Below are positions 1 through 8,452 of a stretch of 64,000 bases of DNA, piece by piece (position 1 is the first letter of the stretch; every line of letters starts with the position of its first letter). The stretch is taken from the NCBI GenBank assembly GCA_964403795.1, contig CAYOHP010000003.1:45999-109998 (forward strand), in the 5' to 3' direction. The translations under genes were made by a program, and so were the position numbers. Source of the DNA: CAYOHP01 sp964403795 [NCBI: uncultured bacterium] (GTDB taxonomy: Bacteria; Muiribacteriota; UBA6191; CAZXTJ01). Below the pieces are notes generated by a model. The model did not search any database and was not told the DNA's origin. It was given only the letters and a program-made list of their open reading frames with translations.

Positions 1-357
1 GTCCCGGACGAGGAGCAGGCTCTCGGCCTGATCGAAGCGCCACGAGTCGCCCAGGTAGTCGGTGTCCCCGATGCGTACGGCCTCGTGGACCTCCCGGTGG
101 CGCGAGTCCAGTACCACCCGCGACTTCACCTTGCCGCTGGCGGCCCGCAGCAGGGCGTAGACGATCAGCGAGGCGACCAGCCCACGCGGGACCCAGTGGG
201 GGAGCCCTTCGCCGGCGGCCGCCGGATAGAGGCCGAGCAACGGATAGAGGAGGACGCCCAGCGCCGCCGAGAAGCGGGCACCGGCGAAGGCGTCCTCCCA
301 GGCCGAAGGCCGGTCGAGGACCAGGACCAGGGGGGGGGCGTCGGCCAGGGCGTTCAC
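1..357 (-). CDS. membrane protein of unknown function, N-terminal part (runs off window)
   Basis: An open minus-strand frame begins with GTG at 357 and runs off the window at base 1, giving 119 codons. The product starts VNALADAPPLVLVLDRPSAW and has two hydrophobic stretches, near residues 28-48 and 60-80, separated by a short loop. A hydrophilic segment follows (ASGKVKSRVVLDSRHREV), so this looks like a small membrane anchor with a cytoplasmic or periplasmic domain that continues outside the window. No family is recognised. The start is an inference: no better Shine-Dalgarno-linked start is visible, and codon use in this frame matches the neighbours. It lies downstream of the C25 peptidase gene on the same strand, with a strong hairpin between them, so it may be a separate transcription unit. 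Confidence 0.6.
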   Translation of the reverse strand, partial: MNALADAPPLVLVLDRPSAWEDAFAGARFSAALGVLLYPLLGLYPAAAGEGLPHWVPRGLVASLIVYALLRAASGKVKSRVVLDSRHREVHEAVRIGDTDYLGDSWRFDQAESLLLVRD

Positions 358-387
358 GCCCCTAGGATAGCCCGGGAGGCGAGACGC

Positions 388-419
388 GACGACCCCCCGC
401 CCGAGGGCAGGGGGTCGTC
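388..419. terminator. strong hairpin between the C25 peptidase gene and the gene at the window edge
   Basis: A perfect 10-base inverted repeat, GACGACCCCC (388-397) and GGGGGTCGTC (410-419), encloses a loop that itself contains GCCC/GGGC. No T-run follows on either strand. It lies about 70 bases past the stop of the C25 gene, where a terminator would be expected. It could also be a transcript-stabilising structure. Confidence 0.4.
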
Positions 420-490
420 ACGAGGATCGGACCGAGCCCCCGGAGCCCTCGCCCACCCGAGGGGGAGGGGGGACTCCGGAGATCGTCGTC

Positions 491-2500
491 TCAGGGCAGG
501 GCCACGCCCAGGGCCGGCACCAGGTTCGGGCCGGTGACGGTCACCTTGACGTCGCTGCGGTGCAGCATGCCCTCGGGGATCGAGATCCGGCCGTCGGTAC
601 CGGTGATGCCGATGACCTTCTCGTCGCACTTGAGGACGACCCGGGCGCCCCGGATCTTCTTCTCGCCGATCGAGACCTCGAGCCAGGCGGCCCCCGACTC
701 CTCGTCGGTGATCCGGGTCAGGGTCGGAGCCACGGCCAGGTCGCTGCGCATCAGGACCGAGCTGTCACCGAAGTAGATGCACTGCTCGATCATCATCACG
801 CCGTCCGAGTTGGTGTCGCTGCCCCACTGCTCGGTGGCCTTGACCAGGGCGTAGTGGTTGAGGGCGCCGCCGGTGAAGCACTTCTCGGTCACGAAGTAGT
901 GCTTGATGGCGTTGCGCTGCCAGTCGACCGGCGGGTGCCAGGCCATGTTGGTGGAAGCGGCCACGATCCCGATGGCGCCCCGGGGGTCGGCGGCGGTGCC
1001 GGCCTTGGCCCAGCCCTCGGCGAAGCAGTCGCTGCCCCGCACGAAGTCACCGTTCACGCAGGCCACGTCCCAGATCATCGGCCAGGCGCCGCCCGAGTTG
1101 TTGAGCGCCATCGCATCGCTGCCGGAGAAGCCGCTGGTCACCCAGGCGGTCTTCGAGCCGTGGCCCATGTAGCAGATCACGCTGCGGCCGGCGTTGACGG
1201 CGTTCTTGACCTGGGTCTTGTTGGCGTTGCCGGAGTTCTGGTCGTAGATGCGGTCGAACTCGGTGAAGCGCCAGCCCATCAGGTCGCCCTTCACCATGTC
1301 CATCCGCTCCCAGTCCTTGGGGGTGCCTTCGTTGGAGGCGATGCCGGTGGCCTTCTTGTAGAAGGCGCCGGCGTCGCCGACGACCGGGGTCTTCTCGTAG
1401 GCCACGGCCCGGGCGACCTGCACGTCGACCTCGGCGGTGGTCTTGGCGGAGAAGCGGGAGATCAGGGCGTCGGGGATGTGGTCGTCGCCCTCGAGCTTCA
1501 CGAAGCAGTTGTCGCAGTCGGCGCTCTCGTTCTCGCCCTTCAGGGTGGGGACGGTGTCGCCGTCGCCGACGAGCAGGATGTGGGTCAGTCCGCCCTTGGC
1601 GTACTCGGCGGCGATCCAGGTGGCGATGTCCGAGGCGGCGGCGCCGACCTCGCTCATCGGGACGATGCGGCTGTCGATGCCCTTCTCTTCGCGCCAGCTC
1701 TGCAGCGGGGCCACGGCACCGACGAACTTGTCGGCGGCGATGATGACGGAGTGGCCGGCGGCCTCGTCAGGGGCGCCCCCGGCGAAGTTGTGCTGGTCGA
1801 AGTTCACGAACAGGCTCTGGTACAGCGGCATGAACTCGGCGAGACCGGGCTGCACTTCGTTCTGCTTCTGGTTCAGCGACAGGGCGCCGGCCTCGACCTC
1901 GATGGTCAGCTTGGCCTTGGTGAGGACCCGGAGCAGGCCCTTGGCCGGGTTGTAGAGCACCGGGGCGATGCGCACCGAGGCTCCCCGCACGTCGCGGAGG
2001 ATGTAGGGGGTGCCGACCTCGACCGGGTAGGTCTCGGCGGGGAAGAAGGCGTCCTTGGTGTAGGTGTCGCCCTCGACCAGCGGGATGCTCGAGAGAGGGA
2101 TGTCGCGGGTGACCCGGCCGCGGCTGGGGAGGACCTTCTTGCCCTCGATGGCCACCTGGTGCTCCTCGACCACTTCGAGGCTGACCCGGGGGGCGCCGCT
2201 CTCGGGGAGCATGATGCTGGTGGACAGCACCGGCAGCTCGGGGTCGTTCTTGCCGAGCATGTGGGCGTGGTCGGGGAGGACCACCTTCACATAGCCCTCG
2301 GAGTCGGCCAGGTCGATCCCGGGGACCGAGATCTCGATGGTGAAGCTCTCCCGGACACCCTGGGCGGTGATGGCGGGGATCGAGTCGGCGCTGCGGGAGA
2401 ACGCGGTCCAGGCGGCCGGGGTGCCGGTAGGCAGGATGCTACCGACGAGTACCAGGCAAAGAAGGTCTCGCACACGGGCGAGACAGGCGGGCTTCTTCAT
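491..2500 (-). CDS. exported gingipain-like cysteine peptidase (family C25)
   Basis: The 669-residue product starts MKKPACLARVRDLLCLVLVG and has a clear signal peptide ending near residue 30. An AGGAG lies about 12 bases before the ATG at 2500; longer in-frame starts have no signal peptide. The pattern fits peptidase family C25 (clan CD, caspase-like fold): a propeptide-like region to about residue 230, a catalytic region with His in CYMGHGSK (about 446) and Cys in WDVACVNGDF (about 480), and a C-terminal beta-rich Ig-like segment (about 595-669). Family members are secreted or surface endopeptidases such as gingipains; substrate specificity cannot be read here. No type IX secretion genes or C-terminal sorting domain are visible in the window, so I infer Sec-dependent export only. 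The family call is firm, the role is not. Confidence 0.85.
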   Translation of the reverse strand: MKKPACLARVRDLLCLVLVGSILPTGTPAAWTAFSRSADSIPAITAQGVRESFTIEISVPGIDLADSEGYVKVVLPDHAHMLGKNDPELPVLSTSIMLPESGAPRVSLEVVEEHQVAIEGKKVLPSRGRVTRDIPLSSIPLVEGDTYTKDAFFPAETYPVEVGTPYILRDVRGASVRIAPVLYNPAKGLLRVLTKAKLTIEVEAGALSLNQKQNEVQPGLAEFMPLYQSLFVNFDQHNFAGGAPDEAAGHSVIIAADKFVGAVAPLQSWREEKGIDSRIVPMSEVGAAASDIATWIAAEYAKGGLTHILLVGDGDTVPTLKGENESADCDNCFVKLEGDDHIPDALISRFSAKTTAEVDVQVARAVAYEKTPVVGDAGAFYKKATGIASNEGTPKDWERMDMVKGDLMGWRFTEFDRIYDQNSGNANKTQVKNAVNAGRSVICYMGHGSKTAWVTSGFSGSDAMALNNSGGAWPMIWDVACVNGDFVRGSDCFAEGWAKAGTAADPRGAIGIVAASTNMAWHPPVDWQRNAIKHYFVTEKCFTGGALNHYALVKATEQWGSDTNSDGVMMIEQCIYFGDSSVLMRSDLAVAPTLTRITDEESGAAWLEVSIGEKKIRGARVVLKCDEKVIGITGTDGRISIPEGMLHRSDVKVTVTGPNLVPALGVALP

Positions 2501-2742
2501 GGTCCATCCTCTGCTCCTTGGGAGCGAGGGGACCGTCCATCGGACTGTCCTCGCCAGGAGCACGGGATGCTATTCGCCCTGGGCCCGATCGTCAATCCGG
2601 GTTTACACAATTTTTCTCGGGAAGGCCGAAAACCCGCGCCCTGACCGGGCTCCCCGGGTCCCCGATCGCCATGCACCGGCTCGATCCCTGGGTGCCGCAT
2701 GTCCTGGCGTTCGCCGCGTCCGGCGTGTCTCACGGGTCGTCG

Positions 2743-2803
2743 CGCATGCTGCGCCGGTCTGTCTCTCAGGCCCTGGCCCGCCGGTCCCGGCGTAGCGCAT
2801 GCG
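2743..2803. repeat. imperfect intergenic inverted repeat
   Basis: The arm CGCATGCTGCGCCGG (2743-2757) is nearly complementary to CCGGCGTAGCGCATGCG (2787-2803), with a two-base bulge, and each arm contains the palindrome GCATGC. It would fold into a stem of about 15 pairs with a 29-base loop. It lies in the likely 5' leader of the coiled-coil protein gene. Its function is unknown; it could be a leader RNA structure or a site for a dimeric protein. Confidence 0.4.
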
Positions 2804-2900
2804 GCTCCTGGAGCGGATCCGCATGGGCAGGAAGGACCTGGCACGCACCGTGCTTTTCCCCGGTCACCGGGCCGATGGGGCCCAACGGAAACGAACCGAA

Positions 2901-2917
2901 CCTTCCAGTGCGGAAGG
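2901..2917 (+). promoter_or_regulatory. small leader hairpin upstream of the coiled-coil protein gene
   Basis: CCTTCC and GGAAGG flank a five-base loop AGTGC, ending 25 bases before the ATG at 2943 and just before the AGGGAG ribosome-binding site. The stem does not cover the ribosome-binding site, so mRNA protection is as likely as control of translation. Confidence 0.3.
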
Positions 2918-2942
2918 CCAGAACTCAAATAGGGAGACTGCA

Positions 2943-3878
2943 ATGAACTCGAATACGTATCTCGCGATGGGACTGCTGTGCTTCGCCCTGGCCCTGCCGG
3001 GCAGCGTGCGGGCCGAGGACTGCGCCCTCGGCCAGTGCAGCGACGTCGGCGTGGGGACCCGGATCACCGGCCAGGTCACCCCTGGGGACGTCGGGAGCCC
3101 GGAGTTCGCCCCCCCAAAGATCGACCTCAGGGACCTCACGATCATCCTCGATGACAGCTGGTCGCAGGAGCGCTGGGCCGAGGCCACGGCCGCCCGGCAG
3201 CGCTCGCTGGCTGCCTTCGCCAAGGGTCAGGCGCTGGGTATCGACCTCCGCGAGCTCGACCAGGCCATCGAGGACCAGACCGCCCAGCTGATGGCGATCC
3301 GCGACCAGCTGCGCAGCAAGTACCGGGCGATCGAGTCGGAGAAGGGGAAGGCACGGTCGGCCGTGGATACCGCGGCGGCCGAGCGGTCCCGGGTGGAGAG
3401 CGAACTCAAGATCGCGGTGCGGGACGAGGCCGAGACCAAGGCGCTGCTCGCTGCCCTCGCCGACAAGCCCGGGGTGAAGTTCTTCTACAAGCCCTGGAAT
3501 CGGGAGGTCTCGCTCGAGGACGTCACCACCGAGAACAACACCCGGGCGTCGCGCCGGCAGAACGCGGCGCTCGCCTTCGCCCGGGCCGAGAACGCGGTGC
3601 AGCAGGCCTCGACGGCGCTCCGCAGGATCGGCCAGCTCGAAGGGGAAGTCGAGACCCTCAAGGGAGCGATGGTCGATGCCGACACCAAGATCCGCCAGAT
3701 GAACTCCGATCGCGATGCCCTGGTCGCCCAGATCCACCAGGCCTACGGCACCGGCAACAGCGAGTCGCTGGCGGCCATCAAGGGGAACTTCGTGGCCACC
3801 TACCGGGTCGTCGTCGAACGCACCAACCTGGTGGTGTCCCGGTTCCGCCTGACCTGGCACACCTTGTTCAACTCCTGA
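2943..3878 (+). CDS. exported coiled-coil protein of unknown function
   Basis: The product has 311 residues. The start ATG at 2943 follows AGGGAGACTGCA and opens a typical signal peptide (MNSNTYLAMGLLCFALALPG, then SVRA cut before EDC). The mature protein has a short Cys-containing N-terminus and then long charged heptad-like helices (about residues 75-165 and 200-280), rich in Ala, Arg, Glu and Gln, that should form coiled coils. The C-terminus (YRVVVERTNLVVSRFRLTWH) is more hydrophobic and could be a weak membrane or partner-binding helix. No enzyme motif is seen. Two strong hairpins follow, so it is probably transcribed alone. It resembles periplasmic coiled-coil scaffold proteins only in general architecture; I cannot name a family. 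Confidence 0.8.
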   Translation: MNSNTYLAMGLLCFALALPGSVRAEDCALGQCSDVGVGTRITGQVTPGDVGSPEFAPPKIDLRDLTIILDDSWSQERWAEATAARQRSLAAFAKGQALGIDLRELDQAIEDQTAQLMAIRDQLRSKYRAIESEKGKARSAVDTAAAERSRVESELKIAVRDEAETKALLAALADKPGVKFFYKPWNREVSLEDVTTENNTRASRRQNAALAFARAENAVQQASTALRRIGQLEGEVETLKGAMVDADTKIRQMNSDRDALVAQIHQAYGTGNSESLAAIKGNFVATYRVVVERTNLVVSRFRLTWHTLFNS

Positions 3879-3890
3879 TCCGGACCCGGT

Positions 3891-3923
3891 GGCCGCCCCT
3901 CTCCCCCGGGGAGGGGGGCGGCC
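3891..3923 (+). terminator. GC-rich terminator-like hairpin
   Basis: GGCCGCCCC (3891-3899) pairs with GGGGCGGCC (3915-3923), and the inner bases extend the stem to about 15 pairs with a tiny loop. It begins 12 bases after the stop at 3878. No T-run follows. Confidence 0.55.
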
Positions 3924-4030
3924 GGGCAGTGCGGGATCGAAGCGAGACGAGAGAGCGAGATCGGATCGAGAGGAGCCCGAACCAACGGCCGAACTCCAAG
4001 TGACGTCGACCTTTCCAGCGATCGAGACGA

Positions 4031-4060
4031 GCCCGTCCGGGGACCAGTCCCCGGGCGGGC
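4031..4060. terminator. likely intrinsic terminator between convergent genes
   Basis: GCCCGTCCGGGGA pairs with TCCCCGGGCGGGC over 13 base pairs (one G-U) around a CCAG loop, followed on the + strand by TTCGTCCTTG, the closest thing to a T-rich tail in this window. It sits between the coiled-coil gene (+) and the Uma2 gene (-) and could stop transcription from either side. Confidence 0.6.
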
Positions 4061-4110
4061 TTCGTCCTTGTACCGAGCGGTCGCCCCCCGTCGGGGCGAT
4101 CTCCACAGGC

Positions 4111-4734
4111 TCAGTCCCCGGCCCCGCCCTCGTCCCCTTCGCCGGCCAGCCCCGGGTCGAAGACCTCGGCAAGGCTGGCCGAGAACCCCGGGATCAGCGG
4201 GGTCTCGATCGCCGGGTCACGGCCCAGGCGGACCACCAGGGGCCGGGCGAACCTCCGGGGAGCGCCCGCCTCGACCGTCTCCTGGCGATAGATCTCGATC
4301 CGACCCACCCCAGGATCCACGATCCAGTACTCGGGGACCCCGAGCGCCTCGTAGCGTCCGAGCTTCACCACCAGGTCGTGCTTGGCGTTGCCGGGAGAGA
4401 GGACCTCGACGATCAGGTCGGGGATCGCCCGGAAGCCCCGCCGATGGAAGCCCGCGAGGCTCCGCACCAACACGATGTAGAGATCGGGTTCGACGATGTC
4501 GTGGTCGGCGAGCCGGACCTCGGAAGGGGCGAAGCGGACCTCGCCGAGCCGGGTACGGCGGAGGAAGACCTCGAACAGGAAGGTCAGGTTCGCCAGCGTC
4601 CTCTGGTGCCGATCGAGGGGCGGGGGGCTCACGTAGTGCACCCCGTCGAGGATCTCGTGGCGATTCCCGTCCTCCGGGAAGGCCAGGTAGTCCTGGTAGC
4701 CGAGCTTCCTCGCAGGGGCCTGGGGAGCGGGCAT
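4111..4734 (-). CDS. Uma2 family (DUF820) putative restriction-endonuclease-like protein
   Basis: The 207-residue product shows the Uma2 pattern: an N-terminal YQDYLAFPEDGNRHEILDG with the conserved Glu, a middle VEPDLYIVLV strand, and the PD-(D/E)XK-like core IPDLIVEVLSPGNAKHD followed by KLGRYEALGVPEYWIVDP. Family members have a restriction-endonuclease fold, often occur in many copies per genome in cyanobacteria, planctomycetes and Chloroflexi, and mostly have no known role. The ATG at 4734 was preferred because the family homology begins shortly after it; a GGAGAAAGG lies about 15 bases upstream, rather far. A longer start at 4827 would add an Arg-rich stretch without family similarity. 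It stands alone between convergent and divergent neighbours. Confidence 0.85.
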   Translation of the reverse strand: MPAPQAPARKLGYQDYLAFPEDGNRHEILDGVHYVSPPPLDRHQRTLANLTFLFEVFLRRTRLGEVRFAPSEVRLADHDIVEPDLYIVLVRSLAGFHRRGFRAIPDLIVEVLSPGNAKHDLVVKLGRYEALGVPEYWIVDPGVGRIEIYRQETVEAGAPRRFARPLVVRLGRDPAIETPLIPGFSASLAEVFDPGLAGEGDEGGAGD

Positions 4735-5224
4735 GGCAGCCAACGCCTTTCTCCTTTCATGGTAGCAGGGCCTCCTTCGGACCCCGCACCAGACTCGGGC
4801 CCGGATGGGCCGGGCGGCACCCCACACCCGCTGTCACGGTCCGAGGGAGGCGTCACCCGTTGCTCCCGAGGATCCACCCCGTGGCACCCCGGGTAGCCAC
4901 CCGGCTCGGGAGGCCGCGCGCACTCCAGGACACGAGATCGGCTCCTGGGGCTCATTGGCCGCCTTCCGGCACAGCTCGTGCTTGATCGGGCTCGAGGTCC
5001 GCGCCGTGAGTGTCGGACCCGAGGAACGAGCAGCAAGGAGCCGGTCGGACATAGGACCCGTCGCACTGAGGCGGTCCCGGCGCACCGCCTGCAAGGCGCC
5101 CGACGACGCGAGCAGCTGGAACCTGCTTGCAAGGAGGGCGCTGCCGCAGGCGGGGATGCCGGGGCCGACGAATGCAGGCGTCCTATGTGCGACAGGCTCC
5201 AGGCTGCCGGCGGAGGAGTGTGCG
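4735..5224. other. 490-base intergenic region, no gene seen
   Basis: This is the longest gene-free stretch in the window, between the divergent Uma2 gene and the exported Gly-rich protein gene. The frame of the latter stays open backwards to 4805, but that stretch has no signal-peptide-like or conserved start and shows Arg/Ser/Pro-rich noise. I see no tRNA, no clear hairpin series and no small gene. It presumably carries promoters and a long leader. Confidence 0.45.
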
Positions 5225-6778
5225 ATGAGCGGTCGAGCCCGTGGTTTCGGCATCCTGCCCCATCTGTTGTGCGGACTGGCCCTGCTCGGCATGGCCGGCC
5301 CGGCCCTGGCCCAGGACGAAGGCACCGGGGACACCGGTTCCGGGGGAGGCTCCGGCTTCGACACCGGCTCCGGAGGCGGCGGGAACTTCCTCGGCCAGGG
5401 TGCGGTCGAGGCCCTCCCGGTCGACGACGGCAGCCAGCCGGTAACGGTCTCGGGCGGCGACGGCGGCACCGGGGGCGGCGGCAGCTGGCTCTCGACCATG
5501 GGCTCGGTAGCCGGGGACGCCTTCGGGACGATCGCCTCGCCCTGGGTCGACACCGGCAAGGCCCTCTGGGGTGCGGCCAGCGAGTCGCCCTTCGGCCAGC
5601 GGGTGTCGGCCGGAGTCGGCCTCGCCACCGACATCTGGGGAGGCATCCAGGACCCCGGGCGGGACTCGTTCCTCACCCAGTTCAACGACCTGCCCATCGG
5701 GACCCGCAGCGAGCTCGACGTGGACCGGGTGACCGCCCTCTTCCCCGGCCTGGAGCAGAACGACCTCCGGGTCTACGTGACCCCCAACGGCACCGAGGGC
5801 GTGTGGGACGGCACCACCCGGATCGGGCTGAGCTCGAACTACACCGGGACCCTGGTCGATGCCCTGGGACGCCTCGCCACCGATCGCGGTGTCCAGGGCG
5901 CCGACCGGATCCAGCAGGCGAGCGACTTCCTGGGTCGGGCCATCCCGGGGCAGCGGGTCTCGGTCTGGCTCGACGCCGACTCCGGCTTCCGGCCCGGCGA
6001 GGGCGGCACGCCGACCTTCTCGCAGGCTCCCGGGATCGACGCCGCCATGGTGATCGTCGGCAATCCCACCCAGGTCGGCACCTTGGAGCGGGGCCAGGTG
6101 AGCGCGGTCTTCTCCCAGGACGCGGCCGGCCGGCTCATCAACACCGCGCTGCGCGACCGCGGCGTGATCGGCACCAAGGGTCAGGACCTGCCCGACCACG
6201 GACGCATCGACCTCTCGATGTCCACCCGGATCGGCGAGGTGCGCACCGACGGCAACTACGGGGGCGTGACGCTGCCGGTAGGGGTGAACGTGCAGGGCGT
6301 GGGCCCCCGGGGCAACCGGCACGGCATGCAGGCGGGGCTCACCGCCGGCGGGCGGGTCGCCGGGGTCGACCCCGAGAAGGGCGACGTCACCATCGAGATC
6401 TTCGGTCGGGGCGGCTGGAACTCCTACACCACGGCCGGGATCTTCCCCAACGGCCCCATCCCCAACCTGATCCGGGGCGCCATCGACCGCCAGGTCCCCG
6501 GCCAGTTCGGCCGTGCCATCTCGGACGCCGAGCGGGAGATCGGCCGCAACTCCGGACCGGTGGTCTGGTCCTCGCCGCTCGACCTGACCGGCTCGGCCGG
6601 CGGCGGCGGCATCCGGGTCGACGGCCGCGGCACCATCAACCTGCGGGACACCATGGACCGCATGGGCCTGCCCTCGGGGGCCACCCTCACCGGCGTCCGG
6701 GTGCTCCCCGACGGGACGCTCCGGGTCGACACCGCGGTCGATCTCCTCGAGTTCTGGAAGTCGTCCCGGGCGCAGTGA
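5225..6778 (+). CDS. exported protein with Gly/Asp/Ser-rich N-terminus, function unknown
   Basis: The product has 517 residues. GGAGGAG lies 8-9 bases before the ATG at 5225, and the protein begins with a signal peptide (MSGRARGFGILPHLLCGLAL, with ALAQ near the cut). Residues 33-85 are a Gly/Ser/Asp/Thr-rich low-complexity linker. The remainder (about 90-517) is a folded-looking mix of strands and helices with segments such as DLRVYVTPNGTEGVWDG and a C-terminal stretch GATLTGVRVLPDGTLRVDT. I do not recognise the family and see no catalytic motif. The Gly-rich linker resembles the tail of the Sel1 protein at 22.5 kb in composition only. A surface or periplasmic location is inferred from the signal peptide. 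Confidence 0.8.
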   Translation: MSGRARGFGILPHLLCGLALLGMAGPALAQDEGTGDTGSGGGSGFDTGSGGGGNFLGQGAVEALPVDDGSQPVTVSGGDGGTGGGGSWLSTMGSVAGDAFGTIASPWVDTGKALWGAASESPFGQRVSAGVGLATDIWGGIQDPGRDSFLTQFNDLPIGTRSELDVDRVTALFPGLEQNDLRVYVTPNGTEGVWDGTTRIGLSSNYTGTLVDALGRLATDRGVQGADRIQQASDFLGRAIPGQRVSVWLDADSGFRPGEGGTPTFSQAPGIDAAMVIVGNPTQVGTLERGQVSAVFSQDAAGRLINTALRDRGVIGTKGQDLPDHGRIDLSMSTRIGEVRTDGNYGGVTLPVGVNVQGVGPRGNRHGMQAGLTAGGRVAGVDPEKGDVTIEIFGRGGWNSYTTAGIFPNGPIPNLIRGAIDRQVPGQFGRAISDAEREIGRNSGPVVWSSPLDLTGSAGGGGIRVDGRGTINLRDTMDRMGLPSGATLTGVRVLPDGTLRVDTAVDLLEFWKSSRAQ

Positions 6779-6792
6779 GCGCGTCGGAGGAA

Positions 6793-6815
6793 GGCCGGGA
6801 GCAACGGCCCGGGCC
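6793..6815. terminator. hairpin between convergent genes
   Basis: GGCCGGG (6793-6799) pairs with CCCGGGCC (6808-6815), with one bulged G, in the 42-base gap between converging genes. No T-run follows. Weak evidence for a bidirectional terminator. Confidence 0.35.
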
Positions 6816-6820
6816 TGCGG

Positions 6821-8452
6821 TCACTGCCGGATCGCGGGCCTCACCGGCGGCGTGAGGGGGATCAGGCGCCGGTCGATGACCTCCTCGACCAGGGCCGGGG
6901 TGGTGGGATCGTCGACCATCAGGTCGAGGCCGGTGCGTCCCCGGCCGGCGCGCCAGATCGCCAGTTCCTCGCGGTGCCCGGCGTCGGGCGTCCACTCGGC
7001 CATCACCTCCGCCACCGTGGGCTTGCGTTTGAGCGCCGCCTTCATCCGCATCACCAGCATCATCAGCCGGATGTCGGTCTCGTAGAAGACGTGGAGGTCG
7101 TAGCGCCACCATTCGAGGATCCGGGCCTCCAGCGCTTCCCGGGAGCCGACCAGGGCGAGCACCCGGGGATTGGCCATGAGATCCCGGTAGGCCTCGGCGC
7201 CCTCGAGCTGGCTCCGGGAGGCCGGCCTCACCCCGGTCAGGCGGGCGAGCTCCCATTTCAGGGCCTGCATCCCGGGCGCCAGGTCCTGCTGGTAGACCAG
7301 GGCGGCATCGTTGGCCGCCTGCCACTGGCTCCGGGGGATGGTCCGGAGCCGGCTGCCGTCGAAGCGGTAGTAGGTCCCCCGGGCGTCGATGGCGGTGGCC
7401 CAGGTGGCGGAGATCTCCCCGTTGGCCTTCATCCAGGCCCGGGCCAGGGCCTCGCTGTAGCCCTCCCGGTCGCTCCCGGGATGGCTGCGGATCGCGGAGG
7501 CCAGCTTCACGAAGCGACGGGCCACCGCGTCGGCCCCGGTCGAGGGGGCCGAGCCCCGGTAGCCGAGCAGGGTGCCGTGGAAGCGCTCCCACCACAGCCG
7601 GCCGTCGATCCCGGCGTCGAGTTCGAGGCCCTCCTGTCCCGGCTCGGTCCACAGGTCGACCGCGTAGCACGAGGCGAAGATCAGGACCTCGAGGCGGCCT
7701 TCCCACACGTCGGGCGCGCCCTCGACATCGGGCCGGATCGTCGCCCCCCCGAGATCGCCGCCGGAGCCGGACGGGTAGTGACCGGAGAAGTAGATCCAGG
7801 CGGGAGTGGCGAGCACCCGGAGGCTGCCCGTGAAACGACCGGTGTCGCCCTCGACCACCACGTCGAAAGGGACCCCGGCGCCATGGAAGAAGCGGCGACT
7901 CCAGCCGTCGGGATCGTGGTTGTGGTGCTCCGGTTCCAGCACGATGTCCATGGGGAGCGAGGGCAGCTCGCCCCGGCCCCCGGCCGACTTCATGGCCTCG
8001 TGGAAAGCGGGAGCGTCCCCGTTGTCGGTGGTGGCGAAGACCGAGTAGCCGCGGCCGGGCGACGCCCGGAGCAGTCCGGACACGGGGAACCGGGTCTCCT
8101 GCCCGGTGAACTCCTGGACCAGGCGTTCGCTCCCGTCGGCGGGATCCAGGATCCGGAGCACTCCCCGCTCCAGGCCGCGCCCTACCGCGAGGACCACCGT
8201 GTCGGAAGGCGCGAACACCGTGGTCGGGGTCGGGTCGCCCTCCTTCCGGAACACCAGGTCCGGTGTCGTCGTGGACGAGGCGCGCCCCCACAGGGTTCGG
8301 GGGGTCCTGGCTCGGTACGGGATCTTGGTGTGGCTCCGTCCGGGGAGGACCTCCTCGCCCTGACCGAGGATCCCCGTCGCCCCGAGGGGATTGGTCCCGA
8401 GCCCGAGACCCAGGGCGATCGAGATCCCGATACGGAACCACCCTGGTCGCAT
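6821..8452 (-). CDS. exported protein with possible caspase-like His/Cys pair
   Basis: The 543-residue product starts MRPGWFRIGISIALGLGLGT, probably a signal peptide; GGAGG lies 6 bases before the ATG at 8452. A beta-rich N-terminal region (60-130) with repeated LRILDPADG-like strands is followed by a central alpha/beta region. There, a strand ending in IYFSGHYPSG (His about 225) is followed about 37 residues later by LEVLIFASCYAVDL (Cys about 262). A hydrophobic strand ending in a GH motif and a second ending in xxxC is the layout of clan CD peptidases (caspases, C25), but overall similarity to a named family is not evident and the GHY context is not the usual GHG. The C-terminal third is helical and Arg/Trp-rich. 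Call: unknown, caspase-like fold possible. Confidence 0.7.
   Translation of the reverse strand: MRPGWFRIGISIALGLGLGTNPLGATGILGQGEEVLPGRSHTKIPYRARTPRTLWGRASSTTTPDLVFRKEGDPTPTTVFAPSDTVVLAVGRGLERGVLRILDPADGSERLVQEFTGQETRFPVSGLLRASPGRGYSVFATTDNGDAPAFHEAMKSAGGRGELPSLPMDIVLEPEHHNHDPDGWSRRFFHGAGVPFDVVVEGDTGRFTGSLRVLATPAWIYFSGHYPSGSGGDLGGATIRPDVEGAPDVWEGRLEVLIFASCYAVDLWTEPGQEGLELDAGIDGRLWWERFHGTLLGYRGSAPSTGADAVARRFVKLASAIRSHPGSDREGYSEALARAWMKANGEISATWATAIDARGTYYRFDGSRLRTIPRSQWQAANDAALVYQQDLAPGMQALKWELARLTGVRPASRSQLEGAEAYRDLMANPRVLALVGSREALEARILEWWRYDLHVFYETDIRLMMLVMRMKAALKRKPTVAEVMAEWTPDAGHREELAIWRAGRGRTGLDLMVDDPTTPALVEEVIDRRLIPLTPPVRPAIRQ

Larger units (their letters stand above)
2501..2942. other. 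442-base divergent intergenic region
   Basis: This space separates the divergent C25 peptidase and coiled-coil protein genes and must carry both promoters. It contains a short AT-rich patch around 2603-2618 (tttacacaatttttc), rare in this DNA, an imperfect 60-base inverted repeat at 2743-2803 and a small hairpin at 2901-2917. I see no convincing small gene and no recognisable riboswitch core. Confidence 0.5.

Noticed and set aside
4805-5224. N-terminal extension of the Gly-rich exported protein
   Set aside because: The signal peptide starts at 5225 with a strong Shine-Dalgarno sequence; the extension would bury it.
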